Source: Methyloversatilis sp.
Lineage (GTDB): Bacteria > Pseudomonadota > Gammaproteobacteria > Burkholderiales > Rhodocyclaceae
Direction: 5' to 3'
Length of the DNA: 48,997 nucleotides
Assembly: GCA_016791045.1 (NCBI GenBank)
Contig: JAEUNO010000007.1
Location: 1-48,997 of the forward strand
The stretch's first letter is position 1. Every line of letters begins with the position of its first letter. This document shows positions 21,501-26,870 of the stretch, one piece after another. A program made the translations under genes and the position numbers. Under the pieces are notes generated by a model. It was not told the origin of the DNA, did no database searches, and saw only the letters and a program-made list of their open reading frames with translations.

Positions 21501-22574
21501 ATAAACAAAGGGATAAGCGCGTACGCTGATGATGCAGAAAAAATGCGTGCCTACACCAAAGCACTTGAACAAGGTAAAACTGAAAAAGATGCTGCTATCA
21601 CTGCAAATTTGGTCGACATCAAGCGAGAAGTGGATAGTCTTACTGAGCGCATCGCGGCCAATACAGACGACCCATCGCGGCCAGATTTGATTAAGACTCG
21701 CACAGTACTCATCGACGCATTGGCCAGCAAAGACGTCTACTTTGGACAAAGTATTTCAGAAATCTTACCGAATGGTGTCAGTCGCATGAACGACGCCGCA
21801 TTGGCAGCAAAAGAGTTGAGTTATACGAACACAGACTTACAGAACAAAGAAGGTTTTTTCGGTGCACTTTACGAAAACACCAACACATCATCAGGGCGAG
21901 CGACCTATATTTTTGCCAATCGCGGAACGGAATCCGGGGGGGCTGGATTCCGCGACTGGATCACCAACTTCCTTCAAGCGTTCGGATACAAGGATGCGCA
22001 ATTTGCGAAAGCGGTTGATGTAGGACGAGTGCTGTATGACCAACTTGGTGGGAATATGACCTTCACCGGGCACTCACTCGGCGGAGGACTGGCAGCAGCT
22101 CAGGCAATGGCGGTTCAGAATGGTCGCGCCATTACTTTTAACGCCGAGGGTCTCAGCGATGGCACCATCCGGCGTTATGGTCTGAATACGCAAGGGATCG
22201 ATCAGCGTATCGCTGCCTTTTATGTCAATGGTGAGGTGCTCGCACGTTTGCAAGACAGTCCGATCAGTAGTGCAATCACGCTGGCTTACGGCACAGTGCC
22301 AAAAAATCTCCTCGGATTAGCTGGCATGGTAGGCGACGTCTTGAGTGGGACTGTCCCTGACACGTCGCGGCTCGGTTTGCCGGTCGTCGCGTCAGCGCAA
22401 GGGAGGCGCGTTGAGATGCCCGCAGTGAATTTAAGTGGGCAATCTCTTGATGTTCTAGATCGCTTCACCAATACCGTCTCATTGCACTTCATGGACTATG
22501 CACTGCAATCGCTACATACCCAGATGCAACCGAACGGTACGTTGCCCGCCAATTACCTTAGAAACATTCGCTGA
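6501..22574 (+). CDS. Giant RHS/YD-repeat protein with LysM domain and C-terminal lipase-like toxin region
   Basis: One uninterrupted frame encodes 5,357 residues. The ATG at 6501 is preferred over the in-frame ATG at 6474 because a GGAGG lies 8 bp upstream. After a Gly-rich N-terminus come dozens of YD repeats (YDAAGR-type) to about residue 2950, interrupted near 474-676 by a probable concanavalin-like beta domain. Two tandem beta-rich modules occupy about 2998-3710, YD repeats resume at 3930-4670, and a LysM domain (YTVRAGESLYQIA) follows at about 4680-4730. Next come a PPPPPPPRKKKK linker and an Ala/Gly-rich hydrophobic stretch. The C-terminus has lipase-class-3 features: FANRGTESG (Arg5141), FTGHSLGGG with candidate nucleophile Ser5192, and SLHFMDY with candidate His5329. 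No signal peptide, PAAR or VgrG is seen, nor the usual RHS core ending DPxGL. A polymorphic lipase toxin is the likeliest reading; its export route is unknown. Confidence 0.88.
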   Translation: MVAIVSGNGLGLLGGSAGVLGSGGQTGAAGLGQAGEGAWINAKTGNLLLQRQDELLAGRGPDIGVVRTYNSQGGFDFDNGDSWQLSLYRKLGEKSTHALNTAGSTIKRFEADGSQLTYAFDAAQGKYINRDGAGAYDTLSYDATGNTWTWRDGDSGLTETFETSPTAGEWRIKSVADRDGNALTYGYDTTSGLITSVQTANGETTLLQYNASRQLTRIDIVTAGNVTTTRVRYEYESTAPTARLLKVDTDLTPQDGSVADNNTFVTTYTYHGTTDRVASITHGDGTQLSFTYYPDGKLHTYTDGSGALTTLTYNSGNTTVTDALGQVTTLHYDSNGNLTRLQGPAGSGQDVSYTYNARGDVTQVTDSRGNVAMYGYDSQGNRIREQDAAGNVTERYYNASNQLVRQTVYAVADPDGVAGAQQATQAQSTHYIYDANQRLRFAVSPEGRVAEYRYDGYGQQSASIQHAGVIDLASLASLNYSQDFNAGTAGLSALPAAILRTNNALTITSTQQATDSWPSVTGSAMPLGATWRFEVTTPASFSNSLLQAGVQSGTWNTSAYRRHFVNFTRNGNNEGVVQAQVYEGDATKGGSVTLGTVKANTTYVVELATQPDGSSTLYIYEKGLTPAQGYVNQRKLSGWTQAQFVASTYAGSGAAGGTSAPGSTNTIVLDNLSVTTQAGLSALETWSASQDKSSIERTDYGYDARGLLQEIKRFTRTDSAGAGIVDASTSITQYVRDAAGRLLQSIDARGVASTGVSNDYRTSYVYDGLGRVITLTQYDEAGSAVGSGTTRHTSTSYQDATGKIQLTQADGLIRISQYDARGVLIRSEERNSTQTLLASSTYQYDAAGRLRVLTDAAGGKTYYLYDSAGRQTGFINASGALTEFIYNNAGQVVRTQRYANAVTASLATLFAPNANQVIGNVALSSVRPASNGADQIARTIFDETGRERFRIDERGYVVESRYDGAGRLIQTLAYARALTNVIGLDALGREARPSDIALLDAAPVTGQTGIHRDASNDRVARRLYDGDGLLRAELDAVGYLTEYRYDALDRMTQRIRHAGATDSAYRASGTLAQLLSSTAVVSSASSNLNHYTFHDGQGRVTGEIDDAGYYTTYGYDLAGNRVSQKRHANALVGTAIAGQPPLLTATVPGTTPAGGYVKTGSEDQTLSSGYSAFNQLLWQQAADGTVSRIGYDTAGRVVSSSTGWTLSGSSFVATDVRGQQQRYDLQGRLTGELNALGAVALAALGSTPTQAQIDAVWAAYSTRHEYDAAGRRTRTTDANGNQTLFFYDAMGRITYAVRRVKNPDPAHASEWVGEASKREYNALGQLTRERQMATFISATRLATLTGGAQSQITAGGAPTETTDDRVLDYTYYLTGQIKETKTYLDATTAQTTTVTQHYNAFGQLYALYTPQVSGRTHLQEFYYDRRGLLTWHKQDVPWTNSQGTVGSGPATDNQVRQEWNPFGDLARRIDSRGVIERYAYDKLGRQIAVRTDPDDATGAPELNRLRQIAFDAFDRVIKQTDALGRETLYSYDTANRTVTVTTPEGIVTKTTHNRHGEVIVLVDGLGNETRFGYDKNGNLVSEKRWDKTANVETTVATHGYDTAGLLKLSTTDANGNLVAYTYDAAGRVLTRNVGAGTLNLTTTYQYDAKGQAVTVTDANGNVTQTTFDRSGRVIEVAVDPASLNLRTRYEYDLDGHVLTLTEGYGTPEARRTAYEYDNLGRRIKQVVDPDAAGYTGLKLTTTWTYDGNDNVVARIDGVGTPEVRTTRYTYDALDRLTDTIDALGGVTRNEYDLEGRIVRTTAYAQAINMATFGAPATYTLPLVTALLNQTDPNNRVSRSAYDRDGRLRFVIDALGAVTERQYDAAGNLKVQVRYANALAGTLAANTLPQVVSTPASSGAWVVTSTADRTSSYTYDAFNRLIEKRDGVGAKDPNNAAVSIETVESWAYDKVGNVIRHTDVRGQREWFAHDAANRQIRRIDAGGYVTDTTWRADGQKQSETRYLKAVTLSVSDDAWAYTGHSANPIATTDPLSGDRTTGYDYDGAGRLLTLTDALGNITHYGYDAVGNLLETTEAFGTSSASVTSRSYDSAGRIVTETIAHGTADASTATYAHDAHGNQTGIMVAVGTSAVRTTLQTFDLVGRKISVADGVGAITRTTHNVFGDIVKVTDALNNVGYFYNDALGRVTLQIDPAGAVIRTTYDLHGNAVDVVKFANRVQGTPNENSVVQILQAAGTGVYVVADAGADQHQSTIVDARGRASQIKTWFGANAVDFYTEAFTYDAGDNVLSHTARNGATTSYTYNALGQKSSETLPVTTRTSGGAVISVQNSFAYDAFGNITVRAEAVGAMEQRETAYSYDKANRRLTETGQQLGVFDAVSGTTSMVTPVKRSFYDRLGNLIEEVDARGARTLHYYDHASREVGRIDGSGAYTAWAYDAAGNRISETRYANAVEVIGPGAIPNQLESGGAIPLVVSSMPVAGTYVLRDTANDRTTFFSFDSMGRLTGSRIDGMMIGAYDPSALSGQGQYQINFDSLLSQTVYDASGNVSQIIDANGKVTRRYYDAAGQLAGQLDALNYLTIWTRDAYGNVAQETRYANALTLAVSNGTTLATLTSAVTESTSDRTTIYVYDKLNRVLAQTVTNVSSGSVNASNGVLTEVVTNATTSYVYDGLGNVTTKIDATGALGNWTYDGLGRKLQEQRPAYADYQGTMVRPTTDWEYDGLNQIKRELERGTNNNVETDDRITTYTYGTGGFLASQTDPAGAQLVYGVDANGNITRKTLLGRLNVDGASTNDVTTYIYDALNRQIRSTDVGTGTTQEVRYNTFGEISGKRINGGGTDVTWQESADYDRAGRAWRSNFGDGITRVYVFDANGNATLTLGNPSANLAGQTLASTLALGSNSQTVSVFDARNQLIDTIQPSMTGGHTQIAIQQTLAEQGGTSFAGVGGSTLGVAAGQSVAGAVTMPAIVGGVTVSRSQALNVTDNATYVWGGDYYTRTLSSATHSLTLNLPDTSAWGSGNVRIHFDIDPGFVNTTMNGVTTTYQVSTGAHKDVWTAPTSGSVTVSFTEGGLASASSLGTSAAVNRAYSYSLYKQTATGDVLLGSYTGMASGPTGISMGSGSTVGTTSTSSSTTVVPKLIQFSGQSASTTRLVLLSRPVGANSGWTVTNVPQYLVNGVAVAGGFALDWSSWAAGSYEFRYMGLDASGSVINSEQGTLVLSNTAPSATQVAHSIGGAGRAFMDSAGKVHFTEQGNGATQLEVKYRAENSSNAWTTVNLTPYMIGGAAINGWFVLETAGLSGGYEYQITARNAAGATINKGGGTFAVGNANSVVDPSGTTIQTNPTVGVSAVSAGVLAVSGSVSRTFTDTSYMAGKHVVQSLNDRFTLSVPDTSAWGTGNVRIAVNVAGSTSSGSFSSTNYSTTYGGGSSNTYVSSGAQLVTIDISESVTSTYNSTLRLYFGATDANYSYALYKQTANGEIYLGGYAGNTASAGAYTSTGSSTSGSSRVTSKTVASNSVITGNRTLFTVSPASATRLMLQYRVAGSGSGWSTTSVPAGSLPGQFVLDWSSWALATYEIRQSALDAAGNVLNTGAGTMVLSSGAPSISLSNDLIGGAGRAFMGTNISGVLNFTEQGASATTATIRYRTAGSAGLWSTRQTLLPATRGGVLTPGWFQFDAASFGLAGNIEYVLEARNASGQIINKVAGSFTTGVANSVSALTGYLEPPVVMHFTTQPASATRLQLGYRPVGSNGAFTHIDLARVGSGAFDWDTSSVFASDTSSAGYEYQYTSYDGNGVVVNKAHGTVTLGAAPALISHINDPIPTLLSLQPPTGNPVAATATQLLLQYRLTGSGSYSTTTLTRTDTAQAFVWDASALIPPGGTGSIDYSYTLKNAGNTLLLDASGAAITVAGTLQVGASASDPELVYVATGSTTLNSVIHRRQSHDAFGQVIQETDGLGNVTDLSYNALGRLVQKQDPTTTATLANGFQQTLRPTTRYIYDLAGHLVAMQDPNGNYSKQTLLPGDGEDDQPLVLAEFHADGGIKRSGYDIFGDLRYGIDEIGRRTDYSYDKASRLVRLDRPSRATATYDAAGNRTDLHAWDQYAYDAAGNRISHRTRADGAASSASDYVDKTWYDSLGRVTRSTTALGRSTTYTYAWDATVVGLASQRTGGWIKTATDPLGRTLVDRMDQFGRVTQHIDRGAHVFSYSYNNAGWLTNQSNSAGQNVVTDYYANGYVKRITDVALGTVSDYEYDANGNRTYEAYSRTVGGVTENLQNASVTYDALNRVQEIKDLRADIRYEYDANGNRRRVWSYYHDGIGGSMQTQDNWYLYDSMNRFTLSMGKLGSADGHRGTSESDATVAIVLGNAAGSAVVNPDGVQLFYDLAGQRKRIISARDGHREDYSYTVEGYLANTWLNSSGSASQGPLAAARTNDTLGRVTAYTEYTGTGAIEFTRTTTYDADSRSLTQVETTVSSNTTASTTFRYYTSVAGENSVTSATAYTDTSVLATNGAGELANLRTSTSVNGAAPTVTNSWTRYTYWDDAKQLYQTISASNSSLGANNSLWKKGISAYSYNVNGHLSSAVDAGADGSVGTADDVSFSYLDNAQGLTLRRDQMKGGGLDKQHRYLYLNGQTVGDIGNDGDTRLDYAQSLAQAPTDRATQYRNWQPIASADFDQNYQPINASYPSATASSYTVRAGESLYQIAASVWGDASLWYLLADANGLNAGVALTAGQVLTIPNKVTNLHNNSSTFRPYNAGEIIGDTSPTLPDAPPPPPPPRKKKKCGGLGGIIVAVVTVAVAVATSNYQLIPAALKGSAVASAAFAAGMGNIAGQIVGNAIGVQSGFNFSGLATDVLSAGITRGLLGNTPLGAVVGESAAATAALNNVVRQGVANVTGQQRGFSWASVAASAISAPIASSINNSLFGDVAKDGLRYGGSLGIVDQTAKILAESMTSALVSATTRVAIVGGRLQWEAVAADALSSFVSSRISRDGAIELSNIVDGALKQASANVDINKGISAYADDAEKMRAYTKALEQGKTEKDAAITANLVDIKREVDSLTERIAANTDDPSRPDLIKTRTVLIDALASKDVYFGQSISEILPNGVSRMNDAALAAKELSYTNTDLQNKEGFFGALYENTNTSSGRATYIFANRGTESGGAGFRDWITNFLQAFGYKDAQFAKAVDVGRVLYDQLGGNMTFTGHSLGGGLAAAQAMAVQNGRAITFNAEGLSDGTIRRYGLNTQGIDQRIAAFYVNGEVLARLQDSPISSAITLAYGTVPKNLLGLAGMVGDVLSGTVPDTSRLGLPVVASAQGRRVEMPAVNLSGQSLDVLDRFTNTVSLHFMDYALQSLHTQMQPNGTLPANYLRNIR
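15495..17625 (+). repeat. Internal tandem duplication of a beta-rich module inside the RHS gene
   Basis: Two protein-level copies of a module of about 330 residues lie at roughly 15495-16475 and 16625-17625. Landmarks recur in order: PDTSAWGSGNVRI and PDTSAWGTGNVRI; SLYKQTATGDVLLGSY and ALYKQTANGEIYLGGY; LDWSSWA in both; IGGAGRAFM in both; FTEQG in both; and INKGGGTF against INKVAGSF, each ending near ANSV. The DNA copies have diverged, so the duplication is not recent. Further shortened units with ATRLQLGYRP-like segments follow to about 18230. The modules look like extracellular beta-sandwich spacers; no function can be assigned. Confidence 0.75.
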
Positions 22575-22586
22575 CATGGAGAGAAC

Positions 22587-23327
22587 ATGGGGAAACAACA
22601 GTTCTGGATCGCCGCACTCGCTGGCTGTCTGATCATGACGACGAGTTGTGCGGAAACCAGAGTCGGTGGCAAAGGTGTGCACGAGGTGTTTATCGATCGG
22701 CGCGTCGCCGCGCTTGTGGCTGCGGTCAGCGAGGGAAGCATGGATGCCGCCGACAAAGCGCTTCAGTTAGGCGCGGATGTCAATGCCGTGGGTGCCGAGG
22801 GACTGTCCCCGTTGCTATGGGTAATGGGCACTACGCTGAACGTCAGCAAGATTGAATACCTGCTCAAGAAAGGCGCCGACCCAAATTACCGTGATAACGA
22901 GAGACAGGCCTCGGCGATGTCTTTAGCTGCGGGTGGAGACAGGGCGGATATTCTGGAACTGTTGCTTCAGTACAGAGGAGACCCGAATCTGCTTGGGCCG
23001 GGCGGCGACACGATGTTGATGATTGCCGTCTCGCAACTTCGAGACAAAAATCTTGATCTACTGCTCAAATACGGCGCGAACCTCAACCAAACGGACCGCC
23101 ATCACGAAACGGTAGCCAATAAAGCGGCGGGATATGGCCGATACGATTTGGTTGCGAAGTTCTTGGATATTGGGCTTGATTACAATTTGCAAGGGTTGGC
23201 GAGGACCGTTGAAGTAAGAGTGGTACCCCCTGGTTCCGAGCAACAAAGTTGGAAAGAAAAGGTGATCGAGATGCTGAAAGCGCGCGGCGCAAAATTTCCG
23301 GCATTTGTCCCGCATCGAGAAGAGTAG
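22587..23327 (+). CDS. Ankyrin-repeat lipoprotein, candidate immunity protein for the lipase-like toxin
   Basis: A 246-residue protein starts 12 bp after the RHS stop, behind a GGAGAG ribosome-binding site. The N-terminus looks like a lipoprotein signal (MGKQQFWIAALAGC), with Cys14 in LAGC or Cys21 in TTSC as the lipidation site, so the mature protein should sit in the periplasm. Ankyrin-like units follow: LQLGADVNAVGAEGLSPLL, LLKKGADPNYRD, LLLQYRGDPNLLGPGGDTML and LLLKYGANLNQTD. Ankyrin lipoproteins are known immunity partners of secreted lipase effectors, and the gene's place directly behind a lipase-like C-terminus fits well. This also suggests the toxin acts from the periplasm on membrane lipids. 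Its role as the immunity protein is inferred, not shown. Confidence 0.78.
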   Translation: MGKQQFWIAALAGCLIMTTSCAETRVGGKGVHEVFIDRRVAALVAAVSEGSMDAADKALQLGADVNAVGAEGLSPLLWVMGTTLNVSKIEYLLKKGADPNYRDNERQASAMSLAAGGDRADILELLLQYRGDPNLLGPGGDTMLMIAVSQLRDKNLDLLLKYGANLNQTDRHHETVANKAAGYGRYDLVAKFLDIGLDYNLQGLARTVEVRVVPPGSEQQSWKEKVIEMLKARGAKFPAFVPHREE

Positions 23328-23641
23328 TAAGAAAATCCCAAGGGTAAGAGGTAATAAGGGTCAGAGCAAGATTCTTTGTCATAGGGAGAAATAAGGGTCG
23401 AACCACTGATTCCACGAGTACGCTGCTGACCGCCGCCTGGCGCAGATCGAGACTACGGCCGGCATCACCTTCGCTGCTGCGCCTCAGTCGCCGCTGCTGC
23501 TGTCGCATCAACCGCTGCGCACAGTACCGTACCTTTGCGCCCTGAAGACGCGAATTCCGTCAAAGGGATTTCCGTGGCGTAAAACCCGGGCGGTCGATAT
23601 TGATCATGAATTTGCTTGACTCAAGCCCGGAAGGAGGGATT
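23328..23641. other. Gene-free stretch with a short direct repeat, possibly a mobile-element scar
   Basis: No gene is supported. The 10-bp word aataagggtc occurs at 23353-23362 and 23390-23399. Similar 'agggtcagagc' sequence is often seen beside REP-associated transposase genes, which is a recollection rather than a search result. From about 23425 the DNA becomes GC-rich and has an open frame (YAADRRLAQIE) that is not recognised and has no start. Confidence 0.4.
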
Positions 23642-24019
23642 GTGGAAATACAATACGAGATGGTTGAATTTTATCCGGAAACCGGCAGCATTCAGGTCAG
23701 GTTTTACAACGATGACCTGCCGCAAGGCGTCATGTTTTCCATCTCCTTGCCCATCGGTGGTGGTCGATACCCTCAGGGTGCGGATCTGGACAGACTCATA
23801 CGAAATCATGTTCCGACCGACATTTTCGAGCGCGCGCGTGCGCTTAAAGTCATCGCCCCGCCCGTGGAGGGAGAACTGGGGCAGGCACTTCGAAGCACGT
23901 CTCCGATGGAAGAGGCGGATGAAGAGTTCATATACATCCGGGATGGCAAGGAACGCGTCTTCAAGCTGGAACCACTTTTGAGACGATATTCCCTGGATAT
24001 TCCGGTGGAGATATTTTAA
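23642..24019 (+). CDS. Small protein of unknown function, first of an overlapping pair
   Basis: The GTG at 23642 is chosen because a near-perfect AAGGAGG (23631-23637) lies just upstream; an in-frame ATG at 23606 has no ribosome-binding site. The 125-residue product begins MEIQYEMVEFYPETGSIQV and continues SISLPIGGGRYPQGADLD, then an acidic segment before RVFKLEPLLRR. The opening resembles small virion or tail-associated proteins of some tailed phages, but this is an impression only. It has no signal peptide or membrane segment. Its stop overlaps the next ATG by one base (TAATG), so the two genes are probably co-translated. No function is assigned. Confidence 0.65.
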   Translation: MEIQYEMVEFYPETGSIQVRFYNDDLPQGVMFSISLPIGGGRYPQGADLDRLIRNHVPTDIFERARALKVIAPPVEGELGQALRSTSPMEEADEEFIYIRDGKERVFKLEPLLRRYSLDIPVEIF

Positions 24020-24549
24020 TGTCGTTCAAGTACACTGCCGCATATATCGGCCCGTTTTGCATCGCATTGGGTCGCGGAAAGGCCGGGGATATCCAGCGGT
24101 TTTTCTTTTCGATCCCGCGGACGATCGACGAAGAGTTGGGTAGTGCACAATTTGTCACGGAAGGCCGAATTGGAATTACATGGAAATCCGACAGGAAATT
24201 CGATTCCGAATTGGAAGTCGGCGGTCGCCTGTATCACGATACCGCGAAGCCCCCTCCGGCAATCAACGAAGAGGCTACATTGATTGCCATCACCGAGTGC
24301 GCGTATGTGTGCGTATCGGCATCTGGAATCGCACAAGCGGTGCATCTGAACGTGGTCAGCCTGGATGCCGGAGAAACCATCACGATGGATCGCTACAGTC
24401 TGATTGCGGTGGGTGGCAAGGATTCGTCAATCACCATCAATGGAAGTGAAGCCAGAAATGGTCCGCGAATCATTTATGCCCGATCGTCGGAGTTGACCAT
24501 CGAAGCCCGCGCTCCCAGTGTGATGGGAAACTTCTCATTTCTGGGCTGA
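24019..24549 (+). CDS. Protein of unknown function, second of an overlapping pair
   Basis: A 176-residue soluble protein starting at the ATG that overlaps the previous stop codon, with a GGTGGAG ribosome-binding site at about 24003. It is rich in beta-type segments (GRIGITWKSDRKFDSELEVG, VHLNVVSLDAGETITMDRYS, LIAVGGKDSSITING). The C-terminal half recalls a cupin-like or beta-sandwich fold, but no diagnostic motif is visible. The pair is isolated between the toxin-immunity genes and a gene-poor stretch, so it may be a small cargo cassette, perhaps left by a prophage. Not recognised. Confidence 0.65.
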   Translation: MSFKYTAAYIGPFCIALGRGKAGDIQRFFFSIPRTIDEELGSAQFVTEGRIGITWKSDRKFDSELEVGGRLYHDTAKPPPAINEEATLIAITECAYVCVSASGIAQAVHLNVVSLDAGETITMDRYSLIAVGGKDSSITINGSEARNGPRIIYARSSELTIEARAPSVMGNFSFLG

Positions 24550-25414
24550 ACAGTGCTCGCAACACGCGAATCGAGGCTGGGGCATCACACACGGATTGTG
24601 TTTCGTGACATCGAAAACAGCGGGGGCGTGCCGCGAATGCCAAACGAACAGTCCCGGGTGGATGTCCGAGCGCGATGCGGGGGCCGCGCGTTGTTTCGGG
24701 ACCGGAACAGTTCTTCCGATTCATGCATCATGGCCTTTCCGGGACGCCGGACTTTTGTCTTGGGTGAAGCGATCATCGCCGGGCATGAGCTTGCTGCTGG
24801 TGGCCCGTTGATTCCGGTCGATCAGGCAGGTTCGACATACTGACGGACGAGGTCGGGTCGCAGCGGGCGCGAGGTCGGGCTTCTGCGTGTCGGCAAGTGC
24901 GGGATGGAGGGCGATGCGAGAAGCGGATTCCATTCGCACGGCGTGGCAGCGCGTTGGAAGGATCCGCGGTAGTTTGCGGGTGGGGGGGGCAACGATGCTG
25001 GCACGGAGCGGGGTCAGTCGATGTGGTGCCGGCCGAGCCGTCTCATCGTGACACCGGTGTGCGGGGGAAGGGGGGCGTGCGACGACATCGGCAGGTGAAC
25101 GTGGGGACATCAGCGTAGACGTGGGTCTGTCACGCGTTTCCGCGCTGGATCATGTGTAGCGGAACACCTGCAGCGGCGATGCGCGCGGGGCGGGGCAGCG
25201 GTTTCTCCAGGTTTTCGACGATGAGTTGCCGGGCATGTTTCGTTGTTGCCATCGCGGTACCCGCATGCATCCCCCTTGTTGCAGCATCCGTCTGTGCGAC
25301 CCACCACCCCGGTTGCATCTCTTGCATCCTGCCATGCCCCGCGTTCGTAGCCTGTTCCGGGCGAATCGATTAGTCTGCTGCCTCCGTCAAACCACATCCG
25401 ATCTGCGTTCGATC
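24550..25414. other. Gene-poor stretch of about 860 bp
   Basis: No intact gene is supported. Several frames are open because of GC content, but they lack ribosome-binding sites, family motifs and neighbours in phase. The only recognisable content is the transposase remnant at 25130-25195. Homopolymer G runs near 24980 and 25060 give the stretch the look of decayed DNA between the accessory block and the flagellar-type cluster. Confidence 0.5.
25130..25195 (-). pseudogene. N-terminal remnant of a REP-associated (Y1/RAYT) transposase
   Basis: On the minus strand 21 codons read PRPARIAAAGVPLHMIQRGN and then Ala-stop. The pattern 'RPxRI...G.P.H...RGN' is the conserved start of Y1_Tnp/RAYT transposases, whose HxH-type metal site and catalytic Tyr would lie further on. 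Everything after RGN is missing, so this is a dead fragment. The short length keeps confidence moderate. Confidence 0.5.
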
Positions 25415-26611
25415 ATGTCAAAAACACCGTCAACCACCGATGCCGCACGCGCACGCCTGCAACGCCTGGAAGGTTTTATCGAACGCGATCCCGATAACGT
25501 GAATCTGCTTGCCGACGCAGCCGAGTGCGCGTTGTCGCAGGGCGATCTGCCGCGTGCGAGAGAGCATCTGCAGCGTGCGCTCGAACTTGCACCGGGAAAT
25601 GCGCCCCTGAAGCAGCAGCTTTCTTCGGTGGCAATCGCCGAGGGCAATTTCGACGACGGCCTGGCGCTGACCGCGGCGTTGCTCGATGACGGTGTCGACG
25701 AGGCGGCCGTCCGTTTCAACCATGCTTTCGCGCTGGTGTCGCTGCAGCGGCACGAAGAGGCCTTGCCGATGCTCGCGCGTCTCCACGACGAGCAAGTGCC
25801 CTACCCGATGGTGGTCCGGCTGCTCATCCGCTGCCATCACTATCTGGGCGATCTGGACGAAGCCATCGCCGTGGCGGATGCGCATCTGGCTGCGCATGGC
25901 GACGACGCCGACGTCGCGGGCATGCTGGCGCTGCTTCATTTCGACAACGAGGACTTCGGCGCTGCCAGGACATGGGGCGCGCGTGCGCTGGGCGGTGCGC
26001 CGGACAATCTCGATGCCTTGCTGGCCGCCGGCATGGTGGCGCTGAGCGACGAGGAGGTCGATGCCGGAAAGGCCCTGCTGCAGCGGGCGGTGAGCGCGCA
26101 GCCACGCAACGGCCGCGCATGGGCCGGGCTTGGGTTGGCCGAAATGATGACTTTCGATCTACCTGCTGCCGAACGCATGTTCGGTCAGGCCGTGAAAAAC
26201 ATGCCCACGCATATCGGCAGCTGGCACACGCTGGGTTGGGTGCAGCTGCTGCAGGGGCAGGTCGATGCGGCCGAAGCGAGCTTCAGAGCGGCGTTCGATA
26301 TCGACGACACCTTCGGCGAGTCGCATGGTGCGCTGGCGGCTGTCGCGGCCACGCGGGGCGAATGGGACAAGGCCGAGCGACTGGCCGAGGTGGCGAAACG
26401 GCTCGACCCCGAATCGATGTCGGTGCGCTATGTGGATTTGCTCAAGGCGCACCGCGACGCACCGATGGACCCGGCCGTGACGCAACGCTTCCTCAGGCAG
26501 GTGTTGCAGGCAACGCGTGCGCCGGGCGGTACCGGCACGCTTGCCGACATGGCCGAGCGCCTGGGTGTCCGCGGCGCGATGAAATCATCGGACGGTCAAT
26601 CGCGTTCGTGA
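25415..26611 (+). CDS. TPR-repeat protein upstream of the flagellar-type cluster
   Basis: A 398-residue soluble protein built of tetratricopeptide repeats, for example NVNLLADAAECALSQGDLPR, AREHLQRALELAPGNAPL, GSWHTLGWVQLLQGQVDAAE and EWDKAERLAEVAKRLDPES. The start at 25415 is the first ATG that leads directly into repeats; no strong ribosome-binding site is visible. It has no signal peptide or enzymatic domain. A second, smaller TPR gene closes the flagellar-type cluster at 47738, so TPR genes flank it on both sides. Chaperone, scaffold or regulator roles are possible. It is separated from fliQ by 259 bp and is probably its own transcription unit. Confidence 0.75.
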   Translation: MSKTPSTTDAARARLQRLEGFIERDPDNVNLLADAAECALSQGDLPRAREHLQRALELAPGNAPLKQQLSSVAIAEGNFDDGLALTAALLDDGVDEAAVRFNHAFALVSLQRHEEALPMLARLHDEQVPYPMVVRLLIRCHHYLGDLDEAIAVADAHLAAHGDDADVAGMLALLHFDNEDFGAARTWGARALGGAPDNLDALLAAGMVALSDEEVDAGKALLQRAVSAQPRNGRAWAGLGLAEMMTFDLPAAERMFGQAVKNMPTHIGSWHTLGWVQLLQGQVDAAEASFRAAFDIDDTFGESHGALAAVAATRGEWDKAERLAEVAKRLDPESMSVRYVDLLKAHRDAPMDPAVTQRFLRQVLQATRAPGGTGTLADMAERLGVRGAMKSSDGQSRS

Positions 26612-26870
26612 ATATTTGTTACCGACGCGGCGGCTTTGCGATCGATTTTCGTTCGCCTTTCGCGACTTGTTTCCTGCCTGGTGTGGATTTGGACGCGATC
26701 AGGCTATGTCACTACCGAGCATCGACTCTACCCAAAGGATGATTGTTGCGTCGCTGGCTTTTGTATAACCTCCGCCCGCCATGTTTGATGACTAGGACCT
26801 GTGCATTTTTACCGGGAGAAACTCCCGGTCCGGCGATGTGAATGCATCAGATACACGCAGCGGGGCTTTC
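26612..26870 (+). promoter_or_regulatory. Leader region of the flagellar-type operon with a perfect 8-bp hairpin
   Basis: This is the only sizeable gap before the 22-kb gene run, so the main promoter is expected here. A perfect inverted repeat accgggag/ctcccggt with a 3-base loop lies at 26811-26829. It is not followed by a T tract, so it is more likely a regulatory or leader structure than a terminator. A TATAAC at 26764-26769 could be a -10 element but lacks a well-spaced -35. No sigma-54 (-24/-12) or FliA-type promoter was recognised. Confidence 0.4.

Noticed and set aside
26811-26829. Rho-independent terminator before fliQ
   Set aside because: The hairpin is perfect but no T run follows and it lies 42 bp before a translation start, so a leader or regulatory role is more likely.
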